Assembly (NCBI GenBank): GCA_007117785.1 | Contig: SKFV01000252.1 | Location: 1 to 5,882 of the forward strand | Direction: 5' to 3' | DNA: 5,882 bases | From: Pseudomonas sp. | Lineage (GTDB): Bacteria; Pseudomonadota; Gammaproteobacteria; Pseudomonadales; Pseudomonadaceae | Part shown: positions 1 through 4,515 of the stretch, piece after piece | Layout of the letters: every line of letters starts with the position of its first letter | Numbering within the stretch: the stretch's first letter is position 1 | The notes under the pieces: generated by a model | What the model was told of the DNA's origin: nothing | Databases searched by the model: none | Seen by the model: the letters and a program-made list of their open reading frames with translations, nothing else | Made by a program: the position numbers and the translations under genes

Positions 1-174
1 GAAAGCAACTCCTGCACCGCCCAGAGCCTTCAGCAATTGCGCCGCCTGCCATATGCGCACCGTAGCTTGCAAGGAGGGTTCTACCCTGTGCCACGACAGC
101 ATCAGCGCAAGGATCAGATGCCCGCTGGCCAGCAAGGTCATCATGGTGACAATGTCGAGTTGCAATGTGAGCAT
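1..174 (-). CDS. N-terminal fragment of a membrane sensor protein, probably a diguanylate cyclase
   Basis: Only the first 58 codons are present; the gene continues past the left edge. The ATG at 174-172 follows an in-frame TAA (180-178) after one codon, so translation cannot start much further upstream. No strong Shine-Dalgarno site is visible. Residues about 7-28 form a hydrophobic helix, then comes a short polar stretch with WHR, and a second hydrophobic segment starts near residue 42. The opening (LDI near residue 6, helix, charged turn, then an aromatic/Ala/Leu-rich helix) resembles the N-terminus of the GGDEF protein at 3322-4515, which begins MLDITT. From this resemblance I infer a multi-helix sensor module, probably ahead of a GGDEF domain. 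That domain is not in the window, so another membrane protein remains possible. Confidence 0.6.
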   Translation of the reverse strand, partial: MLTLQLDIVTMMTLLASGHLILALMLSWHRVEPSLQATVRIWQAAQLLKALGGAGVAF

Positions 175-177
175 GCG

Positions 178-300
178 TTATGCCGAGCCGGTGCCAGGGT
201 AAGAGCTGATTGTCGTGATGGCGATATGCTGCTTGATCTTGCGTTGCGCGAGCCGTTTTTGCAATCGCCGGTCGCGTTTAGCCGTCAATACAGGCTGCAT
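178..300 (-). CDS. Possible 40-residue basic small protein
   Basis: Not recognised. An ATG at 300-298 opens a 40-codon frame ending in TAA at 180-178, three bases before the ATG of the membrane gene at 174, so translational coupling is possible. The peptide has 9 Lys/Arg between residues 8 and 23, with only one acidic residue, and could form a basic helix. It ends in a small-residue tail, SYPGTGSA. It fills almost the whole gap upstream of the membrane gene and its codons look normal for the region. Against it: the same frame stays open upstream to 747, antisense to two real genes, so openness is weak evidence, and there is no well-placed Shine-Dalgarno site; an AGAGGAA sits roughly 18 bases upstream. 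It may be only leader sequence. Confidence 0.33.
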   Translation of the reverse strand: MQPVLTAKRDRRLQKRLAQRKIKQHIAITTISSYPGTGSA

Positions 301-323
301 TCGTAATTGATCTGCGGTTCCTC

Positions 324-332
324 TGCTATCTT
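324..332 (+). promoter_or_regulatory. Candidate extended -10 promoter for the acidic protein-deaminase unit
   Basis: TGCTATCTT matches the extended -10 pattern TGnTATnnT of sigma-70 promoters. No good -35 box is found at the right distance; TAATTG at 304-309 is the nearest. Transcription would start near 339 and give a leader of about 50 bases before the ATG at 388. Prediction by eye only. Confidence 0.3.
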
Positions 333-387
333 GTTTCTGTGAACTGTTATTTCGCAACCGCAGCCAGTGGCTGCCAGTGAGGTTAGT

Positions 388-549
388 ATGCCTGCCGACC
401 ACAAACACCCGGGTGAAAACAACCAGCCGCATGAAACCTTGCCGGATGATGAGCCGCCGCATGATCACTGGGAGGGGCTTGTTGAAGGTGAGGAATTGAA
501 CCAGCTGGACTATGACAAGCTGAGTCATATCAATGATGAAGAGGATTGA
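388..549 (+). CDS. Small acidic hypothetical protein (53 aa)
   Basis: No family is recognised. I chose the ATG at 388 because a GAGG at 379-382 lies 5 bases upstream; an in-frame GTG at 367 has no comparable site. The protein has 53 residues, 17 of them Asp/Glu, six His and only two Lys. It has no Cys, no signal peptide and no membrane segment. The first half is rich in Pro and His (DDEPPHDHW around residues 20-28) and the second half is an acidic stretch ending DEED. It is probably soluble, cytoplasmic and largely disordered. Its stop is 9 bases before the start of the deaminase gene, which points to co-transcription, but this alone does not show a role in deamination. It could be a small binding or regulatory protein. 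Confidence 0.65.
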   Translation: MPADHKHPGENNQPHETLPDDEPPHDHWEGLVEGEELNQLDYDKLSHINDEED

Positions 550-558
550 CCTGAGGCT

Positions 559-999
559 ATGGTAGATGAATTTATGCAAGCCGCCATTGATGAAGCCCGC
601 AAGGGGCTGGCGAAGGGCGGTATTCCGATTGGTTCGGTGATTGTTCACCAGGGCCGTATTATCGGGCGTGGCCATAATCAGCGGGTACAGCAGGGTAGTG
701 CCATTCTGCATGGCGAAATGGCCGCTTTTGAAAACGCTGGCAGACAACCTGCGAAGGTCTATCAGGAGTCAGTTATCTACACCACGCTGTCACCTTGCTC
801 CATGTGCAGCGGGGCAATCCTGCTGTATGGCATTCCACAGGTGGTGATTGGTGAAAACCAGACATTCATGGGCGAAGAGGCGTTGCTGCGTGAGCGCGGG
901 GTTATGCTAAGCGTCAGGCAGGATCAGACCTGTATCGGACTAATGGAAGACTTTATCGCGGCCAACCCCGAGCTCTGGTATGAAGATATCGGGGTTTGA
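559..999 (+). CDS. Cytosine deaminase, yeast Fcy1-type (CDA/tRNA-deaminase fold)
   Basis: A complete 146-residue zinc-dependent deaminase. The closest family I recall is yeast cytosine deaminase Fcy1 (158 aa), which hydrolyses cytosine to uracil and ammonia for pyrimidine salvage in the cytoplasm. The zinc site is visible: HGE at 51-53 (His ligand and catalytic Glu) and PCSMC at 79-83 (two Cys ligands). Residues that hold the base in Fcy1 also appear: Asn40 in GHN, Phe103, and the C-terminal WYEDIG (Trp140, Asp143), equivalent to yeast Asn51, Phe114, Trp152 and Asp155. YTTLSPC (74-80) and YGIP (90-93) match the yeast pattern too. This makes it unlike the amidohydrolase CodA and different from tRNA adenosine deaminase TadA. 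The GAGG at 553-556 is only 2 bases from the ATG, so initiation may be weak or coupled to the gene before it. Activity on another purine or pyrimidine base cannot be excluded. Confidence 0.93.
   Translation: MVDEFMQAAIDEARKGLAKGGIPIGSVIVHQGRIIGRGHNQRVQQGSAILHGEMAAFENAGRQPAKVYQESVIYTTLSPCSMCSGAILLYGIPQVVIGENQTFMGEEALLRERGVMLSVRQDQTCIGLMEDFIAANPELWYEDIGV
964..996 (+). other. Inverted repeat at the deaminase 3' end
   Basis: AACCCCGA (964-971) and TCGGGGTT (989-996) form a perfect 8-bp stem with a 17-base loop, ending right before the TGA stop. It codes for part of the conserved C-terminus (Asn-Pro to Gly-Val), so coding constraint may explain part of it. No T-run follows, so it is not a standard terminator; it could protect the 3' end of the mRNA or be chance. 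Confidence 0.3.
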
Positions 1000-1026
1000 C
1001 CGGCTGTCTGTATCTGCTTGCTCGGT

Positions 1027-1032
1027 TATAGT
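1027..1032 (+). promoter_or_regulatory. Candidate -10 box for the DsbA-like gene
   Basis: TATAGT fits a sigma-70 -10 hexamer (5 of 6). No convincing -35 lies 16-18 bases upstream. The start point would be near 1039, giving a leader of about 35 bases. Read-through from the deaminase gene is the alternative. Confidence 0.3.
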
Positions 1033-1051
1033 GTTATGACTGCAAACACTA
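1029..1051. repeat. Operator-like inverted repeat upstream of the DsbA-like gene
   Basis: TAGTGTT (1029-1035) and AACACTA (1045-1051) are perfect inverted copies around a 9-base spacer. The left arm overlaps the candidate -10 box and the predicted start point falls in the spacer, the position expected for a repressor site. No regulator family was recognised from the motif. Confidence 0.35.
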
Positions 1052-1073
1052 AATCTGCCAAGGATAATCAGTT

Positions 1074-1808
1074 ATGGGTGAAGCCAAACGCCGCAAGGCA
1101 AAAGGTGAACCGACGGTTGCCAGCCGTCAACGCAAACGACAGCAATTCCTGATCTGGGGTGGTGGTTCCTTGTTGGTTGTCGGGCTGATTGCCTTGGCCA
1201 TCTACCTGGCGACGCCTGGTACCGGCCCGGTTGGCGGGCTACCGCAGGCTGCAGAGGGCGCACCGCCTTTCCCGAGCGAGTTTGACCAGTACGGCGTTCA
1301 TCTGGGAGATCCGGATGCTCCTGTAGTAGTGCGTGAGTTTGCTGATTACCAATGTCCTGCCTGTGCCATTTTCTCGCGTTTGCACCCGCAGTTGAAGGCT
1401 GACTATATCGACAGCGGCAAGGTACGCCTGGTGTTTTTTGATATGCCGCTCAGCCAGCACCGGAATTCCATGGCTGCAGCCCAGGCGGCGCGATGCGCCG
1501 GGGCACAAAACAACTATTGGGGCATGCACGAGAAGTTGTTTGCCAATCAGTCAGGCTGGAGTCTAGAGAGCGATCCGACAGAAACCTTTGTTGGCTATGC
1601 GGATGACCTTGAGTTAAATGCCAACCGCTTTGGCAGTTGCCTGCGCCGTGAGCAGCAAAAAGAAGCGGTGGAGGCATCGCTTCAGGTTGCCCGCCAGCTT
1701 CAGGTAGCTAGTACACCGACAGTATTTGTCGACAACATTCACCTGCCACGCCCGGTGTGGGATGCGCTGTCTGGCGTCATTGAGCGTGAGTTGGCAGTGG
1801 GTGAGTAG
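1074..1808 (+). CDS. Membrane-anchored DsbA/Thioredoxin_4-family thiol-disulfide oxidoreductase
   Basis: The 244-residue protein starts at an ATG with AAGGA (1060-1064) 9 bases upstream. The N-terminus is strongly basic (MGEAKRRK, then RQRKR to residue 22), followed by one hydrophobic helix at about 25-46 and a Gly/Pro linker. This predicts an uncleaved anchor with the catalytic domain in the periplasm. The domain, about 75-240, has the DsbA-like fold: the active-site motif CPAC at 94-97 after EFADYQ, and the cis-proline loop at Thr214-Pro215. Two further cysteines, Cys141 and Cys189, lie in the helical insertion and could form a structural disulfide. The likely role is oxidation, isomerisation or reduction of disulfides in exported proteins; partner and redox direction cannot be read from sequence. 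No DsbB/DsbD-type partner lies nearby. The exact subfamily is uncertain. Confidence 0.9.
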   Translation: MGEAKRRKAKGEPTVASRQRKRQQFLIWGGGSLLVVGLIALAIYLATPGTGPVGGLPQAAEGAPPFPSEFDQYGVHLGDPDAPVVVREFADYQCPACAIFSRLHPQLKADYIDSGKVRLVFFDMPLSQHRNSMAAAQAARCAGAQNNYWGMHEKLFANQSGWSLESDPTETFVGYADDLELNANRFGSCLRREQQKEAVEASLQVARQLQVASTPTVFVDNIHLPRPVWDALSGVIERELAVGE

Positions 1809-1849
1809 GGTGAGTTGACCTCAGTGCAAAAGCCTTTGGCGTTTCTCAG

Positions 1850-1874
1850 ACGGGCGAGTTGTTAGCTCGCCCGT
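1850..1874. terminator. Hairpin between convergent genes, probable terminator
   Basis: ACGGGCGAG (1850-1858) pairs perfectly with CTCGCCCGT (1866-1874) around a 7-base loop, giving a GC-rich 9-bp stem. It lies 41 bases after the stop of the DsbA-like gene and 10 bases after the stop of the HPF-like gene on the other strand, so it could serve both. The plus-strand tail (TGTCGTTGG) is only weakly T-rich and the minus-strand tail has no T-run, so efficiency is uncertain. Confidence 0.65.
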
Positions 1875-1884
1875 TGTCGTTGGA

Positions 1885-2295
1885 TCAGCTGCCTTCCAGT
1901 TCGGATTGCTTGTCGAGGAACTCTTCCTGCAGCAGGGCATCGCGCTCTGCGTTCGGCTCGTTCAGGTCGGGCTGGGCACCTGTATGTTTACTGCTTAACT
2001 TGCCTGTCAGGCGCTCCAGGGCGTTGTAGGCTTTTTCCGCAGCACCACTTACCGCTTGTTCCAGGCTTGCAGCTTTGTGCGTTACGGATAGAGCTTGATG
2101 GCCTTTGGGCCGCAGTTCAATCTGACAGCGCTTGTCATCTGCGCCTGACTTGTGGGCATTTTCATCGCTCAGATGAACTTCAACGCGGGTAAGAAGCTCG
2201 TCAAAGTGTTTCAGTTCACCTTGCACGGTGGCACTGACCCACTCTTGTTGTCTGACGCTACCGTTAACATGCTTGCTGTTGACCTGAATTTGCAT
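1885..2295 (-). CDS. HPF/RaiA-family ribosome-associated protein
   Basis: The ATG at 2295-2293 gives 136 residues. It is preferred over a longer frame opening at 2355 because GAAGGA sits 6 bases upstream of it and the family homology starts at MQIQVNS. Residues 1-100 match the S30AE (HPF/RaiA) domain: an N-terminal strand MQIQVNS, a helix at about 15-33, the strand LTRVEVHLSDEN (35-46), then CQIELRPKGHQALSVTHKA (57-75) and a helix with SLEQAVSGAAEKAYNALERL (77-96). Classical members bind the 30S decoding region and inactivate or store ribosomes in stationary phase. This resembles a Pseudomonas subgroup annotated as HPF/RaiA family, for which I recall no defined function. The tail at about 101-136 is hydrophilic and acidic and replaces the dimerisation domain of long HPF. 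It is not next to rpoN or ptsN, where canonical hpf sits, so it is probably an extra paralogue. Confidence 0.85.
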   Translation of the reverse strand: MQIQVNSKHVNGSVRQQEWVSATVQGELKHFDELLTRVEVHLSDENAHKSGADDKRCQIELRPKGHQALSVTHKAASLEQAVSGAAEKAYNALERLTGKLSSKHTGAQPDLNEPNAERDALLQEEFLDKQSELEGS

Positions 2296-2301
2296 AGGGC
2301 A

Positions 2302-2307
2302 TCCTTC
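2302..2307 (-). promoter_or_regulatory. Shine-Dalgarno site fixing the start of the HPF-like gene
   Basis: GAAGGA on the minus strand is 6 bases from the ATG at 2295. It supports that start over an ATG 60 bases upstream at 2355, which lies within the candidate operator near the predicted transcription start. Confidence 0.7.
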
Positions 2308-2318
2308 TTGTTGAGTAC

Positions 2319-2339
2319 CTGAAGGTTCTGAGCCTTCAG
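2319..2339 (-). other. Leader hairpin upstream of the HPF-like gene
   Basis: CTGAAGG and CCTTCAG form a perfect 7-bp stem with a 7-base loop, in the predicted 5' untranslated region and 11 bases upstream of the ribosome-binding site. It could affect mRNA stability or translation, or be fortuitous. Confidence 0.35.
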
Positions 2340-2343
2340 ATTG

Positions 2344-2356
2344 AGTGAAGTTCACT
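2344..2356. repeat. Operator-like palindrome near the HPF-like gene's start point
   Basis: AGTGAA-G-TTCACT is a perfect 13-base palindrome with 6-bp arms and a 1-base centre. It sits directly downstream of the candidate -10 box of the HPF-like gene, overlapping or abutting the predicted start, a typical repressor position. No regulator was recognised. Confidence 0.4.
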
Positions 2357-2363
2357 ACCTCAG

Positions 2364-2372
2364 ACTATGCCA
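2364..2372 (-). promoter_or_regulatory. Candidate extended -10 promoter of the HPF-like gene
   Basis: On the minus strand TGGCATAGT (TGn followed by CATAGT) gives an extended -10 element. A very AT-rich stretch upstream (about 2375-2395) could act as an UP element; no clear -35 is present. The start would be near 2357, with a leader of about 62 bases. Confidence 0.35.
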
Positions 2373-2415
2373 CAACAAAATAAATAAAATATTGATTCAG
2401 GACAGGTCGTCAGTC

Positions 2416-2441
2416 TCTGCCAGTGGGTACATGCTGGCAGA
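2416..2441 (-). terminator. Stem-loop after the RcnB/CigR-like gene
   Basis: TCTGCCAG and CTGGCAGA form a perfect 8-bp stem with a 10-base loop, starting 8 bases after the stop codon of the minus-strand gene at 2450. No T-run follows directly, although T-rich sequence appears about 25 bases further on. It may be a weak terminator or a 3'-end stabiliser. Confidence 0.4.
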
Positions 2442-2449
2442 CAGCCTGT

Positions 2450-3073
2450 TCAGAGCACATTATCCAGAATTGCATAGACGATCCCTGTGGTTGCTGCAAT
2501 CAGGATCAGATCGCGTCCGGCGAGACGCCATTCATAGCCGGGGTAGTGCGGCAGGTGCCTGAGCTGATTGTAGGGCAGGGGTTTTCCCCAGCCATGGGGC
2601 ATGGGTCGGCCCTGGACAATCACTACATGGCGTGGCAGCGCCGGTCCTCGTTTGAAGTGATGCCGCTTGCCATACACCTGATGACGCAAGCTGCTCACGG
2701 CTGGAGGCGAGCGGTGGTAATGATCATGGTGTCGGAATACCTGGCGTGGTGGCTGGTGACGTGGGTTGTGCTGGCGTGACCACTCACGATTATGCCGCGG
2801 GTGGCGTTGCTGTTGGTGGTGGTGCCGCTGCTGGCGCTGTGGTTGCGCGCTATAACGAGCCGGACCGGATGAGCGGTGATTGCTGAGGGTAGCATTGCGT
2901 TGGCTTTGCTGGTGCTGTCGCCGCGCATGACCACGGTTTTGCTGACCAACTGACTGAACCTGTTCATTGCCGGTCTGCATGCGTTGGGTGGCACCAAAAG
3001 TGGCAGCCTGGGCACTGGTGCCAAGTAAGAGTGCGGTGAAACAAAAGCTGCTGACCAGGATGAAAGTTTTCAT
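2450..3073 (-). CDS. Exported His-rich protein with RcnB/CigR-like C-terminus
   Basis: The ATG at 3073-3071 gives 207 residues and is chosen over an earlier in-frame start because it has GAGG (3085-3082) 8 bases upstream and opens a clear signal peptide: MKTF, a hydrophobic core, then AQA-A, with likely cleavage after residue 23. The mature part, to about residue 145, is a low-complexity region rich in Gln, Arg and His. The whole mature chain has 21 His, including an HHH and several HH pairs, which could bind metal ions. The last 60 residues look folded: LPRHVV, MPHGW, LPHYPGYEWRLAGRDLILI, then TTGIVYAIL. This matches the pattern of periplasmic RcnB (nickel/cobalt homeostasis) and CigR-family proteins, from memory. 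The final hydrophobic stretch is the conserved strand of that fold rather than a convincing membrane anchor. Metal binding is inferred, and no metal transporter is adjacent. Confidence 0.75.
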   Translation of the reverse strand: MKTFILVSSFCFTALLLGTSAQAATFGATQRMQTGNEQVQSVGQQNRGHARRQHQQSQRNATLSNHRSSGPARYSAQPQRQQRHHHQQQRHPRHNREWSRQHNPRHQPPRQVFRHHDHYHRSPPAVSSLRHQVYGKRHHFKRGPALPRHVVIVQGRPMPHGWGKPLPYNQLRHLPHYPGYEWRLAGRDLILIAATTGIVYAILDNVL

Positions 3074-3132
3074 ATCATTGACCTCAAGGGGTTCAAGACG
3101 GTTTGCACGGCTATTGCATAGGGCTTGAAGCA

Positions 3133-3138
3133 ATATTA
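3133..3138 (-). promoter_or_regulatory. Candidate -10 box for the RcnB/CigR-like gene
   Basis: TAATAT on the minus strand fits a -10 hexamer. Transcription would start near 3126, leaving a leader of about 50 bases before the ATG at 3073. No good -35 is seen, so activation by a factor binding the repeats just upstream (3155-3192) is possible. Confidence 0.3.
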
Positions 3139-3154
3139 GGTCAGACAGAGGGCT

Positions 3155-3192
3155 AAAAGGCTTTTGTAAAGGCGGCTTTACGTGCTTTTACA
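3155..3192. repeat. Cluster of TTTAC half-sites in the divergent intergenic region
   Basis: AAAAG-G-CTTTT (3155-3165), GTAAAG-GCGG-CTTTAC (3166-3181) and a further TTTTACA (3186-3192) lie side by side. The two TTTAC copies at 3177-3181 and 3187-3191 are exactly 10 bases apart, one helical turn, as in direct-repeat sites of OmpR-type response regulators. The cluster lies just upstream of the candidate RcnB-like promoter and 130 bases or more before the cyclase gene. Confidence 0.4.
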
Positions 3193-3243
3193 CAGGCATG
3201 AACAAATCAGGGTTCCTGCAGGTGATGTGCATGGTGTGCGGAT

Positions 3244-3272
3244 TTGTATGATTTTGCTGGCCCCGTGATAGT
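3244..3272 (+). promoter_or_regulatory. Candidate sigma-70 promoter of the diguanylate cyclase gene
   Basis: TTGTAT (3244-3249), a 17-base spacer and GATAGT (3267-3272) each match 4 of 6 consensus positions. The start would be near 3279, with a leader of about 43 bases. Confidence 0.4.
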
Positions 3273-3303
3273 AGTGGGCGTAGAATTGGAAAAAAATAAG
3301 TTA

Positions 3304-3315
3304 GCGTTGTAACGC
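3304..3315. repeat. Short palindrome just before the cyclase start codon
   Basis: GCGTT-GT-AACGC is a perfect 5-bp inverted repeat ending 6 bases before the ATG at 3322, where a Shine-Dalgarno site would normally be. The 2-base centre is too tight for a simple RNA hairpin, so a protein-binding DNA site is the likelier reading. It may be chance. Confidence 0.3.
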
Positions 3316-3321
3316 CTTGAT

Positions 3322-4515
3322 ATGCTGGATATAACAACCCTCATTCTGGTTCTGGCTGTCACTTCGGTGGTTTCTATCATCGGTTTATTGGTGGCCAGTC
3401 AACTGAATCGGCAAGTTACAGCCATCCATTATTGGGCCGGTGGTTTGGCTGTTTTCGTTTTGGGCTTGATCCTGCAGGCTATTAGTCCTCCGCTGCCACT
3501 ATGGTTAAGTGCTGTGATTATTACTCAGGCCTATCTGGTCATCTGGTGGGGAACTCGTGTCTATCGATTGCAGCAGAGTGCTGGCCCGGTAGTAAGCGTC
3601 ATGCTGTTAACCCTGGTGACCCAGGGGCTGATTTTCTTCTTGCTGCGGGACTCCCTGCGTTTCAGTGTGATCTTTCACAGTGCTTTGGTAGTTTTTTTCA
3701 GTGCCCTGGTGGTACGAGAGGTCTGGCGACTTGGGTTGGTGCAGCGTGCCCTGGTCTGGGTCTGGACCGGACTTTGGCTGATGCATGCGCTGGTGTATTT
3801 GCGACGGGCAGTACTCTATTTGTTCAATGAGGGCTTTATTGCTGCCGAGACCCTACAGGATGCTGTCACCGTGGAGGCGATCAACTACGTTGAAGGTATC
3901 GCCTTTATCTATGGCTACTCCTTGCTTTGTGTGATTTTTACCACCTTGCGTTTACAGGAAAAGCTGCGCCATCAAGCCAGTCGTGACCCATTGACCAACC
4001 TGCTCAATCGCCGAGCTTTTGAAGAAGCGGCCAATCCGTTGTTGGCCGCGGTGCAGCGAGGTGCGCCACCTTTAAGTATTTTGCTGCTGGATCTTGACCA
4101 CTTCAAGACTGTCAACGATAACCATGGCCACAAGGTCGGCGACCAGGTTTTGAAGGCTTTTGCGCGTCAATTGCACGCCTCTGCCAGGATTGGTGATCTG
4201 GCTTGCCGGCTGGGTGGTGAGGAGTTCGCGCTATTACTGGCTGATGCAGATGCAGCCCAAGCTACCCTGGTCGCTGAGCGTTTGCGTAAGCAATGGCAGC
4301 AACAATCACTGAGCCTGAGTGGTTCCCAGATACAAAGCTCCGTCTCGATAGGTGTCAGTCAAGCTAGCGGGGCTATGGGAGAGTCTCTGTATAGCTTGCT
4401 GGATCGAGCGGATCGTTCTCTGTATCAGGCCAAACAAGCTGGTCGTAACCAGGTTGTTGCGGCGCCGGCAGACACCACCAGCTTGGCAACCACTGCTGGA
4501 TCGCCGGCTGATTGA
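3322..4515 (+). CDS. Membrane-bound GGDEF diguanylate cyclase
   Basis: This 397-residue protein makes cyclic di-GMP from two GTP. About seven hydrophobic helices span residues 5-25, 38-54, 60-79, 89-108, 115-132, 142-160 and 190-208. They form an inner-membrane sensor module that I cannot assign to a named MASE or 7TM family. A short linker (LRLQEKLRHQA) leads to the GGDEF domain at about 221-380, which starts RDPLTNLLNRRAFEE. The metal and substrate region DLDHFKTVND is at 257-266, the active site GGEEF at 298-302, and RIGD at 289-292 is the RxxD inhibitory site five residues before it. Catalysis and product inhibition should therefore both be intact. There is no EAL domain. The conserved domain ends at AGRNQVV and the last 17 residues look unstructured. 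The start has no good Shine-Dalgarno site, but MLDITT is a usual opening for such proteins. The 3' end overlaps the convergent helicase gene by 143 bp. Confidence 0.95.
   Translation: MLDITTLILVLAVTSVVSIIGLLVASQLNRQVTAIHYWAGGLAVFVLGLILQAISPPLPLWLSAVIITQAYLVIWWGTRVYRLQQSAGPVVSVMLLTLVTQGLIFFLLRDSLRFSVIFHSALVVFFSALVVREVWRLGLVQRALVWVWTGLWLMHALVYLRRAVLYLFNEGFIAAETLQDAVTVEAINYVEGIAFIYGYSLLCVIFTTLRLQEKLRHQASRDPLTNLLNRRAFEEAANPLLAAVQRGAPPLSILLLDLDHFKTVNDNHGHKVGDQVLKAFARQLHASARIGDLACRLGGEEFALLLADADAAQATLVAERLRKQWQQQSLSLSGSQIQSSVSIGVSQASGAMGESLYSLLDRADRSLYQAKQAGRNQVVAAPADTTSLATTAGSPAD

Noticed and set aside
37..306. 89-codon plus-strand frame
   Set aside because: Composition is that of an antisense shadow of the left membrane gene; no ribosome-binding site or domain.
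178..747. 189-codon minus-strand open frame
   Set aside because: It runs antisense through the acidic small gene and the N-terminal part of the deaminase, whose homology is certain. Only its last 40 codons lie in free sequence and are listed as a weak candidate.
2357..2375. Possible sigma-54 promoter (TGGCA) before the HPF-like gene
   Set aside because: The downstream TTGC element is absent at the required spacing.
2423..2779. 118-codon plus-strand frame
   Set aside because: Antisense to the exported His-rich protein, whose signal peptide, start site and C-terminal motif make the minus strand the coding one.
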